Part shown: positions 55,812 through 64,000 of the stretch, piece by piece | Position numbering within the stretch: the stretch's first letter is position 1 | Layout of the letters: each line of letters begins with the position of its first letter | Assembly (NCBI GenBank): GCA_031292275.1 | Contig: JARLHL010000071.1 | Span: 1-64,000, forward strand | Source of the DNA: Desulfocapsaceae bacterium | Lineage (GTDB): Bacteria > Desulfobacterota > Desulfobulbia > Desulfobulbales > Desulfocapsaceae | Direction of reading: 5' to 3' | Length of the DNA stretch: 64,000 nt | Translations under genes and position numbers: made by a program | The notes under the pieces: generated by a model | Databases searched by the model: none | Seen by the model: the letters and a program-made list of their open reading frames with translations, nothing else | What the model was told of the DNA's origin: nothing

Positions 55812-56291
55812 CTATTCGGCCAGGTGACCATCTTTGGTCAGCCACAGTTCTTCCATCCTGTACATATGCCAGTAGTCATGCATCAGTACATGCCGGGCGA
55901 AGATAAAAAGAGTATAGCATTCGTATTCGGGATGGGTGGCACTCTTCTGCCAGGCTGCAGAATCCGCCCCTGCAAGGAGCTGGAGCTGTTTTTCCCGATA
56001 GCGGCTAAACTGATCGAGGGCAGCAGCCATTTCGAGCCGGCGAGGTGTGGCGAGTCCGTCTGCCGGGGGGATATAGGGAACGAAGACCGGATGGTCTTCC
56101 TGCACGAACCGTTGAAAACGATCCAGCCCCATCACCTGCACCTCCGCCAGATGGCTGACATGCTCCGCTATGGTCCAGAAGCCCTTTCCTCTCCTCAGAT
56201 CCAGGCGGTCTGCCGGAATGGATTGCACCATCTCGGACAACACCCTTGGCACCCGTTTCAGACCATCCAGAATATCTGTCTTCCTCTCCAT
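55812..56291 (-). CDS. DinB-family protein
   Basis: The product is 159 residues from ATG 56291 (GGAGG six bases upstream). It is a four-helix DinB/YfiT-like fold with three metal-ligand histidines visible in order: His in TIAEHVSHLAEVQ (first helix), and FARHVLMHDYWHMYR near the C terminus. These proteins are metal-dependent thiol transferases or of unknown role (bacillithiol or mycothiol relatives). No partner gene indicates a substrate. Upstream in-frame codons overlap a dispersed repeat and are not homologous. Confidence 0.82.
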   Translation of the reverse strand: MERKTDILDGLKRVPRVLSEMVQSIPADRLDLRRGKGFWTIAEHVSHLAEVQVMGLDRFQRFVQEDHPVFVPYIPPADGLATPRRLEMAAALDQFSRYREKQLQLLAGADSAAWQKSATHPEYECYTLFIFARHVLMHDYWHMYRMEELWLTKDGHLAE

Positions 56292-56360
56292 ATCCACCTC
56301 CGAGAGTGTAAATGCTGCGCCGTTTCCGCCACCACAGGCAGGAAATCGCCACGGTATTGC

Positions 56361-56425
56361 CTTGCCGAAGTAACGAGCTTTCATGATGCGCTGTGGCTGG
56401 CAAATCTGGTCCGGTTATGCTGGTC
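56361..56425 (+). repeat. Dispersed intergenic repeat, copy A
   Basis: Reads GAAGTAACGAGCTTTCATGA followed by TGCGCTGTGG and GCTGGCAAA...GGTCCGGTTAT, upstream of the DinB gene. It aligns with copies B (52168-52242) and C (60208-60268). Its GCTGGCAAA-N3-GGTCCGGTTAT half also matches 38521-38543 in the trp leader. Confidence 0.55.
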
Positions 56426-56480
56426 AGAGTAACAACTTCCTCTCGACACTGCAATCAATCCGGAAGATCTTCTTATCGAT

Positions 56481-56726
56481 CTAGTTGACAATACCCGCGC
56501 CGATAAGAATCATCTTTCCTTCTGCACACAGGGATATATACACTTCTGGAAAATGTTCGCGTAAACATTCCGGACAGATACTATGACTTATCAAAAAATC
56601 TGGAGGAGTCTGGTAAAACCGGCGGCCCTTCTCCCCTATCCCGGCAGCATTTTTCTGCTTGTCGCAATAGCAACAGATCAAGAGCAAACCCAGCAGTCCA
56701 TTTTCTGATTGCATATACGTTTGCAT
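56481..56726 (-). CDS. Small Cys-rich protein (stand-alone CxxC...CPxC domain)
   Basis: The product is 81 residues from ATG 56726 (TTGGAG upstream). It carries CCYCDKQKN, a central aromatic segment and SHSICPECLREHFPE. This matches the small zinc-ribbon-like tail (CSYCKKIRD... SHGICPECLKKHYPE) that usually ends PAS-domain kinases and response regulators in Desulfobacterota. Here it is alone, with a short hydrophobic N terminus and no signalling domain. A metal-binding fold is likely; function unknown. Confidence 0.6.
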   Translation of the reverse strand: MQTYMQSENGLLGLLLICCYCDKQKNAAGIGEKGRRFYQTPPDFLISHSICPECLREHFPEVYISLCAEGKMILIGAGIVN

Positions 56727-56860
56727 CGCTCTATCTCCAATCTGTAGTGTTGAAACGTATTGCACGCCTCCCCCCCACGCCTGAAATCCCTGCCGTTCTC
56801 ACCATTTTCCACCTGCAAAGGCACACTGTACACACTGTAAAAAAGCTCTCATTACGCTCC

Positions 56861-56884
56861 TATGATTTTAGAATTAAAATCATA
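56861..56884. promoter_or_regulatory. Palindromic candidate operator upstream of the EAL-GGDEF gene
   Basis: TATGATTTTA-GAAT-TAAAATCATA is a perfect 10-bp dyad with a 4-base centre, about 180 bases before the gene. It is AT-only in the stem apart from one G/C pair, so it is more likely a protein-binding site than a terminator. The rest of 56727-57065 shows no gene. Confidence 0.45.
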
Positions 56885-57065
56885 TTGAGAGGCATTATCT
56901 GAAACGATCGCGATTTTCTGGCGTGGCCGATAAAGCACACAACAAAACACTATCCTAATCATACTCTAATTATGGCATGGTACATGATGATCCGAGGCAT
57001 ATTGCGGCAGCAGTGATGACACCCAGCGAGGTCGTCTTGATTCGGAAACGGAACGGGAGTGAAAA

Positions 57066-58808
57066 ATGGATAAAAGCACCGAAGATTTACTGAATACAAC
57101 CATTGAACAACAGAATATCAAAGTACATTTTCAACCGATCGTCCATCTGCAGACCCAACAGATCTACGGGTATGAAGGACTGGTCCGTGGACCGGTCAAC
57201 ACTGTACTCCACTCCCCTACCCGGCTTTTCGAGGTGGCCACCTGGGCCGGCCGGCTGTCTGAGCTCGATCTTCTTTGTCGAAAGATAACCATCAAGCGGT
57301 TTGCGCAAATCGACTTGCCCGGCAGGTTGTTCATCAATGTCGATCCCTGCAGCATCGTCCACGAACACCTTTGCGAGGGACAGACCCTGACATATATTGA
57401 GCAATGCGGACTCAACCCCAACCAGGTCATAATCGAGCTGACCGAGACCCACATGGTTGAAGATGTCCGGATAATGCAGCAGGCCATGAACCATTACCGG
57501 GAGATGGGGTTCAGGGTTGCCCTGGATGACCTGGGGGCCGGCTACTCCGGGTTGAAACTGTGGTCTCAGATCCGGCCGGATATCGTCAAGATCGACCGGC
57601 ATTTCATTCAGGGCGTGGATGAAGACAGGACCAAGCAGCAGTTTGTCAGTGCCATCATCAACACCGCCACACTGCTCGGCTGCCGGGTCATTACCGAAGG
57701 GGTGGAGACCGAAAAGGAATATGCCACCCTGCGTAAGTTAGGTGTGGAAATGGTGCAGGGGTACTATTTCTCCCGCCCGGTGGAAATACCCCCGCTGACC
57801 ATTTCTCCCAAATTATTCAGGAGAGACCCGCGTACCCACAAGGAGGATGAATCACCGACCATAGAGATCCTGCTCAGGACAGCCGTCTCGGTACAGGCCG
57901 ATACCAAAGTGGCAGTTGTCGGCGATCTCTTCACCTCCATGCCCGAGGAAAAATCGGTGGTCGTTCTTCACGACACCGAGGTGTTGGGAATGGTCCTGAG
58001 AAAAGACTTTATGGATATTTACGCAAGCTTATACGGAAGATCCGTTTTCGGTAAGCAGCCGATATTCCGTTTTATGAACCGAAATATCATGCAGGTGGAA
58101 AAAAAATTATCCCTTGAAGACGCCAGTTTTCGTCTAACGACCTCACTTGATATTTACACTGATGAATTCATTATCCTCGAGGACTGCTGTCTTGCCGGGA
58201 AAGGCCGGATAATTGATCTGCTTCATGAAATCACAAAGCTGCAGGTGAGCAAGGCCCGCCATGCCAATCCGTTGACCATGCTGCCGGGCAATGTCCCCAT
58301 CCAGAAGCAACTGCAGAAACTCTTCAAGGACTCCGTATCCTTTACCGTCTGCTATTTTGATCTCGACAATTTTAAGCCATTTAATGATTATTTCGGTTTC
58401 AGCCGCGGCGATAAAGTCCTGGGGCTGGTTGCCGAACTGCTGGTGACCAACATCACCGGTCAGGATGATTTTATCGGCCATATCGGCGGCGATGACTTCG
58501 TGGTCATCTTCCGGAGCGACACCTGGCAGACCTCGGTGACACGCATCCTCCAGCAGTTTGATGAAAGTATTGGCGGATTTTATAAAGACCATATCGGCAA
58601 CGTTATCACCGTTGCTAACCGGGAAGGGAAGGAACAGCAGTACAGTCGCATGACCCTGTCCGTCGGAGCTGTTATGGTGAAACCGTCGGATTTCCTATGC
58701 CGGATCGACCTTTCGGAGGCCGCGGCCATTGCCAAGCATCATGCCAAGGCCCTGCGGGGAAGCAGCCTCTTTATTTATGATCTGCAACCCGCCACCTTAG
58801 AGGCGTAA
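57066..58808 (+). CDS. EAL-CBS-GGDEF cyclic-di-GMP protein
   Basis: The 580-residue soluble protein (GGGAG upstream) has an EAL domain first (residues about 15-245), a CBS-pair-like region (about 270-395) and a C-terminal GGDEF domain (about 410-570). The EAL catalytic set is intact although the motif reads EGL: YEGLVRG, FINVDP, IELTE, ALDDLGAGYSG, VKIDRHF, EGVET and VQGYYFSRP. The GGDEF motif is GGDDF, which may still work, and no RxxD inhibitory site is present. The order EAL before GGDEF with CBS between is the less common arrangement; the protein could degrade and make c-di-GMP, with CBS sensing nucleotides. Confidence 0.88.
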   Translation: MDKSTEDLLNTTIEQQNIKVHFQPIVHLQTQQIYGYEGLVRGPVNTVLHSPTRLFEVATWAGRLSELDLLCRKITIKRFAQIDLPGRLFINVDPCSIVHEHLCEGQTLTYIEQCGLNPNQVIIELTETHMVEDVRIMQQAMNHYREMGFRVALDDLGAGYSGLKLWSQIRPDIVKIDRHFIQGVDEDRTKQQFVSAIINTATLLGCRVITEGVETEKEYATLRKLGVEMVQGYYFSRPVEIPPLTISPKLFRRDPRTHKEDESPTIEILLRTAVSVQADTKVAVVGDLFTSMPEEKSVVVLHDTEVLGMVLRKDFMDIYASLYGRSVFGKQPIFRFMNRNIMQVEKKLSLEDASFRLTTSLDIYTDEFIILEDCCLAGKGRIIDLLHEITKLQVSKARHANPLTMLPGNVPIQKQLQKLFKDSVSFTVCYFDLDNFKPFNDYFGFSRGDKVLGLVAELLVTNITGQDDFIGHIGGDDFVVIFRSDTWQTSVTRILQQFDESIGGFYKDHIGNVITVANREGKEQQYSRMTLSVGAVMVKPSDFLCRIDLSEAAAIAKHHAKALRGSSLFIYDLQPATLEA

Positions 58809-58937
58809 CTGTAAATAAATTGTGAAGGATCGTGCCGATTGAACAAAATCACAAGCGTAACAGCGCTCCGGTGAGGATTGTGTGAGTGAGAAGCGAGCAA
58901 TACAACTCAAACCCGGATGTGGGCACCATGGTCTTGC

Positions 58938-58976
58938 CTGCCTTTCGAGGATCCCGCAAGGTTCCTCGAAAGGCAG
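58938..58976. terminator. Inverted repeat between convergent genes
   Basis: Perfect 13-bp arms CTGCCTTTCGAGG / CCTCGAAAGGCAG with a 13-base loop lie between the EAL-GGDEF stop and the ComEA-like stop. No U tract is present. Confidence 0.6.
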
Positions 58977-58984
58977 ATCACGGA

Positions 58985-59338
58985 TCAGATGGTTATAAAG
59001 GGTTTTACCTTATCAAAAATCTTGGGGCCGATGCCCTTCACTTTTTTCAGATCTTCTATGGATGTAAAGTTTCCATGCTCTTTCCGATAGGCAACAATAT
59101 CCTCAGCCTTTTTCTTGCCGATACCCTTGACCTTGACCAGGGCAGCCTCGTCCGCGGTATTGATATTTATCTTGTCGGCAATCGCAGCCCCGGGCGCAGG
59201 AAGGGGGGGCGGTACAGCGGGCTTTACGACCTGTGTATCCTTGGCAAGGTCAGTTGGAGTGGCCGCACGGGCAGCCGAAACGGAAAAGGCCAGCAGCAGA
59301 CTCAACATCATGGCAACCACTACGTTCATCTTTTTCAT
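58985..59338 (-). CDS. Exported helix-hairpin-helix protein (ComEA-like)
   Basis: The product is 117 residues from ATG 59338 (AAAGGAGAAAC Shine-Dalgarno), with a clear signal peptide (MKKMNVVVAMMLSLLLAFSV, cleavage after ARA), a proline-rich linker and a C-terminal pair of helix-hairpin-helix motifs (INTADEAALVKVKGIGKKKA and DLKKVKGIGPKIFDKVKPF). ComEA binds incoming double-stranded DNA in natural transformation; many bacteria encode such short periplasmic HhH proteins without a known competence role. Longer upstream in-frame starts would add about 66 residues without homology. No other com gene is nearby. Confidence 0.88.
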   Translation of the reverse strand: MKKMNVVVAMMLSLLLAFSVSAARAATPTDLAKDTQVVKPAVPPPLPAPGAAIADKININTADEAALVKVKGIGKKKAEDIVAYRKEHGNFTSIEDLKKVKGIGPKIFDKVKPFITI

Positions 59339-59514
59339 TTGTTTCTCCTTTTGTTTTGACAGGTTGGCGTTATGCCTCAGACAATGCATCAAAGACTTCC
59401 CTCCTTCAAACCTATAACTCATCATCACTCTAACAAATAAACAACCCCATTTCCTCATAATTTTTAACGTACATTCAAAAAAATATAGGTTGAGTGGCAT
59501 CGGGATTCCTGCCC

Positions 59515-59904
59515 TCAGATATCCAGACGAACCCACCGGGTGCAGAACCTATTGGCGGTCTCCAGGAGTTTCTTTATATTCTGCCCCTCCTGGGCAATGA
59601 GATGGAGTCCTCCCTGCACATCAACAGCAATCACCATACCAGCAGAAAGAGTCTCCTGATTCTCTTGCCAGACAACCGCGGCAGGGCCCTGCACAAACTC
59701 CACAGCCAGTTCTCCATCCTGGACCTGATAATAAACCATCTGAGCCAGAGCGTGGAACTCGTGTTTAGAATGGGCGGAGGCCTTGACGGTCATTGTCCGT
59801 ATATATCCGGCCTCGTCTATCGCCCTCTCCGGGATGATGATTGCGCTGCTGCACTCCAGCATCCGGTTCTCTGCAAACTGTATAATGATGGCATCCTTGC
59901 CCAT
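59515..59904 (-). CDS. Conserved-looking hypothetical protein
   Basis: This 129-residue soluble protein starts at ATG 59904, seven bases after a strong AGGAGGG. I do not recognise the family. It has two probable beta-rich halves (KDAIIIQFAENRMLECSS, then MVIAVDVQGGLHLIAQEGQ), one cysteine near the start and one near the end (NRFCTRWVRLDI), and no signal peptide or membrane helix. The good ribosome site and coding-like composition argue for a real gene. It lies alone on the minus strand between the ComEA-like gene and the divergent metF. Confidence 0.6.
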   Translation of the reverse strand: MGKDAIIIQFAENRMLECSSAIIIPERAIDEAGYIRTMTVKASAHSKHEFHALAQMVYYQVQDGELAVEFVQGPAAVVWQENQETLSAGMVIAVDVQGGLHLIAQEGQNIKKLLETANRFCTRWVRLDI

Positions 59905-60342
59905 GGCATTCCCTCCTTTTTCGCATAAGATCACAGGATTGCTATTGATTGAAATTTATTTTGTATAATAAGTAAGTTAACAATAAACTGATCTGTATTT
60001 TCCACAACCGTCTCCTGGTGAAAGCAGTCACTGCCCCCTTTGCCGGAAATGAACCGGACCGCAATTCGACTAGCGGGAAAGAGGTCTGAAAATTTTTCTT
60101 GAATTTTGATTAATTATTTGTTAAGCAAAAATTATATACAGGTATCATCTTGTAGTGTTGGGCTTTATTACCGTATCTCCACCGGCCGCCACTGCAGCGA
60201 CCCGTGTTTCATCACAACCAGGCTGGCCGGCCAAGCATGAAAGCGCATCACTTCACTCTGGCAAGGCCGCTGTTCCTGGCACGCTTTCATAGAAAAGTAA
60301 TATGTTTATCAACTTGCAGGAATCATCTTTTAAGGAGGTTCA
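59905..60342. other. Divergent spacer before metF, containing repeat copy C
   Basis: AT-rich DNA next to the hypothetical gene (59940-60160) should hold promoters for both directions. At about 60208-60268, on the minus strand, is the third copy of the dispersed repeat (GAAGTGATGCGCTTTCATGC, then GGCCAGCCTG). A 9-bp dyad, ATGAAAGCG / CGCTTTCAT, spans 60238-60292. A strong TAAGGAGG Shine-Dalgarno sequence precedes metF. No gene is visible. Confidence 0.5.
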
Positions 60343-61230
60343 ATGGAAGCTGTAAACAACAGTATTACTCCCACCCCGTCCGATACTTCCTGTTATCTCA
60401 TCGCCGAAATCGATCCGCCCAAGGGGGTGAACCTGGCCGGCTTTCTGAAGACCGCCCTCAGCATCAGAGGCCGGGTAAACGCAGTCCGGGTAACGGACAG
60501 TGAACATGCCGTCATGCGGATGTCGCCCCTCGCACCGTGCCTGACATTAAAAGAGCGCAATATCGAGCCGATTATGATTATAACCGGCCGAGACCGTAAC
60601 CGCATCTCTTTCCAGGCTGATCTCCTGGCCGCAGCAGCTCTGGGCATCAACAATATCGTCATCAAGGAGGGGCATGATCCAGCCGAGGGAGATCAGCCCG
60701 TGGCCCGGACCAGCGGAGACCTCGACCTGCAGTCCATGCTGAAATGCGTTGCCTCCTTGAACGCCGGCAAGGACCTGGCCGGAGAGCCGCTGGATGGCGC
60801 CACCCAGTTCTCCATCGGCGTTTCACTTGATCTCTCCGATGACGTCACGGTCAATAAGGAGCGTGCCGATTTCTTTCATATCATGCAGGATTACGGCGTC
60901 GGCTCCGTCACCCTCGGCCCCACCTACGATATAAACATCATAGAACAATTCCTGCCTGTGGCGGAGAAAACCGGCATAAAGCTCTTCACCTCGGTGATGT
61001 TTCTGAAGTCTGTGACCATGATCCGTTATCTCAACAATCTTCCAGGCATCCCCTCCATCCCTCAGGAGTTCCTGAAGAAAATGATGCAGGCCCCGGTCAA
61101 GAAAGAGGCCGGCATGCAGGTAGCTGCGGAATTTCTGAAAGAACTGGTCCCCCTGGGGGACGGCATTGTCCTTCTTGCCATTGGCTGGGGAGACAAATTG
61201 CCTGAATTTCTCGATCTCATCCAGCGATAG
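60343..61230 (+). CDS. metF: Methylenetetrahydrofolate reductase MetF
   Basis: The 295-residue TIM-barrel flavoprotein converts methylene-THF and methyl-THF, serving methionine synthesis or the methyl branch of the Wood-Ljungdahl pathway. Family features are AEIDPPKGVN near the N terminus (the catalytic Glu region), MRMSPLAPC, IEPIMIITGRDRNRISFQADLLAAAALGI broken by family spacing, NIVIKEGHDP and SIGVSLDLSD. Its neighbours favour the carbon-fixation or oxidation role: HdrC and HdrB follow, as in MetF-Hdr complexes of acetogens and methylotrophic anaerobes. No metV is seen. TAAGGAGG precedes the ATG. Confidence 0.92.
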   Translation: MEAVNNSITPTPSDTSCYLIAEIDPPKGVNLAGFLKTALSIRGRVNAVRVTDSEHAVMRMSPLAPCLTLKERNIEPIMIITGRDRNRISFQADLLAAAALGINNIVIKEGHDPAEGDQPVARTSGDLDLQSMLKCVASLNAGKDLAGEPLDGATQFSIGVSLDLSDDVTVNKERADFFHIMQDYGVGSVTLGPTYDINIIEQFLPVAEKTGIKLFTSVMFLKSVTMIRYLNNLPGIPSIPQEFLKKMMQAPVKKEAGMQVAAEFLKELVPLGDGIVLLAIGWGDKLPEFLDLIQR

Positions 61231-61303
61231 CAGGTTTTTCGACCTCCTCTGCACAAGGAGGACAAGCACGAGGGTAATTTGGGCAAGGTTTTCTCTGTCC
61301 CGG

Positions 61304-62911
61304 ATGAGCAAGGGGTACCCGGACAGGCTGAAAGCAACACAGTATCAACGGTGGCCAAACGTGGATAAAACACAACTGTCATCCTATCCGAACCTGGATA
61401 AGGTCACCCAGAGACTTGGGTCAAATCTCTATCTTTACCAGATACTTGACCAGTCGCCCAACGGAGTCGTCATCGTAAGCCTGGACCATCGGATTATCCA
61501 CGCCAATCCTGCCGCCAGCGCCTTTTTCGGCTCGCCGGACAACACACTCACCGACCTTGGCCTGGCAGAACTCCTGGGGCCTGACAATAGAGGCCTCTTG
61601 CAATCGATCAAAGATTTTCTCAACAATCCAAAAAGGACGGAGGCGTCCCGGCTCAGGGCGGAGATCATCACCAACCCAGCCACCAGTTACCGCTGTGTTC
61701 TCGATACGGTTGTCGCCTATCTCCCCTCGACGCCGGAATACTATCTTATATACCTTCATGATATTACAACAAAAAGACAGCTTGAACGGGAGCTGAGGCG
61801 ACGAAATGCCTTCTTCCATAACCTCATTGACTCCTCGGTCGATTCAATCATTGCCGCAGATATGAAGGGAACGATCATCCTATTCAACCAGGGAGCACAG
61901 GCCCTGCTGGGCTATAGTGAAAAGGAAGCGGTCTCAAATCTTCATGTTACCGGACTCTATCAGGAAAATGTCGCCTATGAGTTGATAAAAAGGATGCGCA
62001 GCAACGATTTCGGCGGCCAAGGCAAGCTTCTTCGGCATGAGATCATCATCAAGCATAAGGACGGCCACAGTATTCCGGTCAGTTTTTCAGGGGGGATCAT
62101 TTACGATAAAGGTCAGGAAATCGCCACATTCGGGATCTTCACCGACATGCGGGCCATCCTCCAGATCGAAGAGGATCTGGAACACACCCACAATATGCTG
62201 ATCCAGTCGGAAAAAATGGCGGGACTGGGGAGGCTTGCCGCCGGAGTGGCCCATGAGATCAACAACCCTATGTCCGGGATAATGCTCTATGCCAATCTGG
62301 TCCACGAGGAACTGGGCCGGGATCACCCTCTGCATGAGGATTTGAACACCATCATCAGAGAGGCTGAACGCTGCAAAGTCATCGTCGCCGATCTGCTGGA
62401 GTTCTCCCATCAGACGACCTATGAAATGGAATTGACCGATCCCAATTCCGTGATCCGCAAGACCTTGGGTGTGCTGAAAAACCAGCCGTTATTCCAGAAT
62501 ATCCAGATTGACCTCAGGCTTGATGAGAACATTCTGCCGATCTTCGGCAATTCAATGCGCCTGAATCAGGTCATCATGAACATCCTGATCAATGCGGCCC
62601 AGGCCATGGGAGGCCACGGCGGCCTGAAGATCATCAGCCGGACCAGGGCTAATAAAGACATCGATGAAATTATCATCGCCGATACAGGTCCGGGCATTGA
62701 AGAGAACCTGCTGGAAAAAATTTTCGACCCTTTCTTCACCACCAAGGCCACAGGAGAGGGAACCGGTCTCGGTCTGTCCGTGTCCTACGCCATTGTCAAG
62801 GAGCATAAAGGCAGTATCAGAGTCACCTCCGCACCGGAATCCGGAGCCACCTTCACCCTTCGGTTTCCGGCAGTTATGCACAATCAAATTGGAGAAAACC
62901 ATGAGCAATAA
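61304..62911 (+). CDS. PAS-domain sensor histidine kinase
   Basis: The start is uncertain: ATG 61304 gives 535 residues and GTG 61361 would give a slightly shorter protein; the longer open frame would overlap metF. Two PAS domains (about 30-150 and 165-290; [20 protein letters not shown] and [20 protein letters not shown]) precede the kinase core: H box [21 protein letters not shown] box [13 protein letters not shown]1 IADTGPGI, F box [12 protein letters not shown] and G2 [10 protein letters not shown]. No membrane helix is visible, so it senses a cytoplasmic signal. It is placed between metF and hdrC and overlaps hdrC by 11 bases, an odd place for a regulator. Confidence 0.85.
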   Translation: MSKGYPDRLKATQYQRWPNVDKTQLSSYPNLDKVTQRLGSNLYLYQILDQSPNGVVIVSLDHRIIHANPAASAFFGSPDNTLTDLGLAELLGPDNRGLLQSIKDFLNNPKRTEASRLRAEIITNPATSYRCVLDTVVAYLPSTPEYYLIYLHDITTKRQLERELRRRNAFFHNLIDSSVDSIIAADMKGTIILFNQGAQALLGYSEKEAVSNLHVTGLYQENVAYELIKRMRSNDFGGQGKLLRHEIIIKHKDGHSIPVSFSGGIIYDKGQEIATFGIFTDMRAILQIEEDLEHTHNMLIQSEKMAGLGRLAAGVAHEINNPMSGIMLYANLVHEELGRDHPLHEDLNTIIREAERCKVIVADLLEFSHQTTYEMELTDPNSVIRKTLGVLKNQPLFQNIQIDLRLDENILPIFGNSMRLNQVIMNILINAAQAMGGHGGLKIISRTRANKDIDEIIIADTGPGIEENLLEKIFDPFFTTKATGEGTGLGLSVSYAIVKEHKGSIRVTSAPESGATFTLRFPAVMHNQIGENHEQ

Positions 62912-63464
62912 CGCCATCAATCCGGAGAAAGGGAATAAAAAATTCCTGAATAAACTGGAGTCAATGAAAATCGATGTTCATGCCTGCTTCCAGTGCGGAC
63001 GCTGTTCTTCCGGTTGCCCCGTGTCCGATTTCTTTGATCTCCAGGTCATGGAAGTCGTCCGCCTTGCCTCCTATGGCATGGAGGATATCCTGCTGAAGAG
63101 CAAGACCATCTGGCTCTGCGCCGCCTGCGAGACCTGTGCCACGCGCTGCCCCAACGATATAGAAATCGTTGCTCTGATGGACGTTCTCAGGTCGCTAGCC
63201 CTGAAAAAAGGCGTCACGCCAGCCCAGCCGCGCATCCCGATCTTTCATCGATCTTTTTTGGATTCCGTTAAAAACTGGGGCCGCACCTACGAGGTGGGCA
63301 TGATCGCCGGATACAAACTCCGTTCAGGAGACCTGATGGGCGACATAAAACTGGGCCTTGACATGTTCCGGAAGGGCAGGCTCGGGATCTTGCCGCATAC
63401 CATTAAAGAAAAAACCGAGATCAGAGCGATTTTCTCGGGCAAGGGCAAGGAGTATGACAGATGA
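62901..63464 (+). CDS. hdrC: Heterodisulfide reductase subunit C-like iron-sulfur protein
   Basis: The product is 187 residues from ATG 62901 (GGAGAAAACC upstream). Two [4Fe-4S] motifs are CFQCGRCSSGCP (near residue 30) and CAACETCATRCP (near residue 74), the HdrC pattern, followed by a helical C-terminal part (LDSVKNWGRTYEVGMI) typical of soluble HdrC. It passes electrons between HdrA (flavin) and HdrB. The start overlaps the kinase stop and the stop overlaps the hdrB start as ATGA, so all three are translationally coupled. Confidence 0.92.
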   Translation: MSNNAINPEKGNKKFLNKLESMKIDVHACFQCGRCSSGCPVSDFFDLQVMEVVRLASYGMEDILLKSKTIWLCAACETCATRCPNDIEIVALMDVLRSLALKKGVTPAQPRIPIFHRSFLDSVKNWGRTYEVGMIAGYKLRSGDLMGDIKLGLDMFRKGRLGILPHTIKEKTEIRAIFSGKGKEYDR

Positions 63465-64000
63465 GACTCTCCTACTACCCCGGCTGTTCACTCCAGGGGA
63501 CGGCCCTGGATTACGACCATTCCGTCCGGGAAACCTGCGCCAGGCTCGATATTGACCTGGTGGAGATCCCGGACTGGAACTGCTGCGGCGCCTCTTCGGC
63601 CCATATGACCGACCACGAAATCGGACTGCGCCTGCCCATCCGCAACCTGGTGCTGGCCCAGGAGGCCGGACATGACATCCTGGTTCCCTGCGCAGCCTGC
63701 TTTCAGCGCCTCTGCGCAGCAGACAAGGCGGTAAGGCACGACCCGGAACGATGGGACATCGAGAGTTATAACCCCGGCATGAAAATCATCCATATCAGCA
63801 GCCTGCTGGCCAGTGACGGCTTCCTGGAACGTATCACCGCCCGCGTCCGCAAGCCGCTTGGAGATCTCACCCTCGCATGCTATTACGGCTGTCTGTCGCT
63901 GAGGCACCCCAGGATCACCGGCGCTGTCAATCATGAACGGCCCGAGACTCTGGAAAGCATCGTCAGGGCCATCGGCGCCAGTTCCGTATCCTGGTCGCAT
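63461..64000 (+). CDS. hdrB: Heterodisulfide reductase subunit B-like (partial)
   Basis: The gene starts at ATG 63461, overlapping hdrC, and runs off the right edge after 180 codons. The visible part has the first CCG domain: YYPGCSLQG near the N terminus, PDWNCCGASSAH, and VPCAACFQRLC, then LACYYGCLSLRHP, which opens the second half. CCG cysteines bind the unusual noncubane [4Fe-4S] clusters that reduce disulfides in HdrB. The remaining cysteines lie beyond the window. hdrA is expected downstream. It is likely part of a MetF-linked Hdr complex. Confidence 0.92.
   Translation, partial: MRLSYYPGCSLQGTALDYDHSVRETCARLDIDLVEIPDWNCCGASSAHMTDHEIGLRLPIRNLVLAQEAGHDILVPCAACFQRLCAADKAVRHDPERWDIESYNPGMKIIHISSLLASDGFLERITARVRKPLGDLTLACYYGCLSLRHPRITGAVNHERPETLESIVRAIGASSVSWSH

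Overview
This 64 kb window looks like a chromosome segment of a strictly anaerobic, probably sulfate-reducing or sulfur-disproportionating Desulfobacterota bacterium, most likely of the Desulfobulbales. The assignment is inferred from gene content: the mercury-methylation pair hgcA-hgcB, an anaerobic-type corrin pathway (CbiD, CbiF/CobM, CobL), LL-diaminopimelate aminotransferase, heterodisulfide-reductase-type HdrC/HdrB next to a MetF, a DctB/DctD sigma-54 system, and two flavoprotein sulfide:quinone oxidoreductase (SQR) homologues. I see no ribosomal RNA, CRISPR array, prophage or intact insertion sequence.

Layout. 1-5.6 kb (+): end of recJ, purB, a DUF4911 protein, miaB, an SH3/coiled-coil membrane protein and a small CxxCH protein. 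5.7-20.4 kb: pepN, dapL, ispH, dctD-dctB, then a minus-strand run cbiD-cobL-cobM-cobO-fmdE-like-hisHF, where hisHF is a eukaryote-type fusion, headed by tRNA-Pro(CGG). 20.7-30.8 kb: apbE, dctA with a near-consensus sigma-54 promoter and two upstream palindromes, malic enzyme, a UspA-like protein, a MocA-HD fusion, an inositol phosphatase and a beta-CASP metallo-hydrolase. 31-38.3 kb: a decayed ABC permease, an outer-membrane protein, a lone cytochrome b, a two-component pair with an ArsR-like output domain, a hydrolase remnant, an AraC regulator and a methyltransferase. 38.4-46.8 kb: a fused anthranilate synthase behind a classical-looking Trp-rich leader peptide and attenuator, a frameshifted autotransporter, an RlpA/LysM protein and AspC. 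47-51 kb (+): a DUF1641 protein with 58-residue repeats and two tandem SQR-like genes. 51-56.7 kb (-): hgcA-hgcB followed by a Trm5-like methyltransferase, an LTA-synthase-like protein, DinB and small proteins. 57-64 kb: an EAL-CBS-GGDEF protein, a ComEA-like protein, then metF, a PAS histidine kinase, hdrC and hdrB running off the end.

The most striking observation is the second SQR copy (49758-50999). It has an in-frame TGA exactly where its tandem paralogue has TGC for the predicted second redox-active cysteine (residue 332). The frame continues for 81 further codons with only conservative changes, and a hairpin that fits the bacterial SECIS rules follows at the expected distance and is absent from the Cys paralogue. 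I read this as a candidate selenocysteine-containing SQR-like enzyme.

Functionally, the corrin genes could feed the cobalamin-dependent HgcA and other corrinoid proteins. DctBD, DctA and malic enzyme form a C4-dicarboxylate uptake and entry route. MetF with HdrCB points to methylene-tetrahydrofolate chemistry coupled to an Hdr-type electron complex. The DUF1641-SQR genes point to sulfide or persulfide redox chemistry at the membrane. Intrinsic terminators with U tracts are rare here; many gene ends instead carry long perfect inverted repeats without a U tract. A degenerate 60-75 bp intergenic repeat recurs at least three times between 52 and 60 kb.
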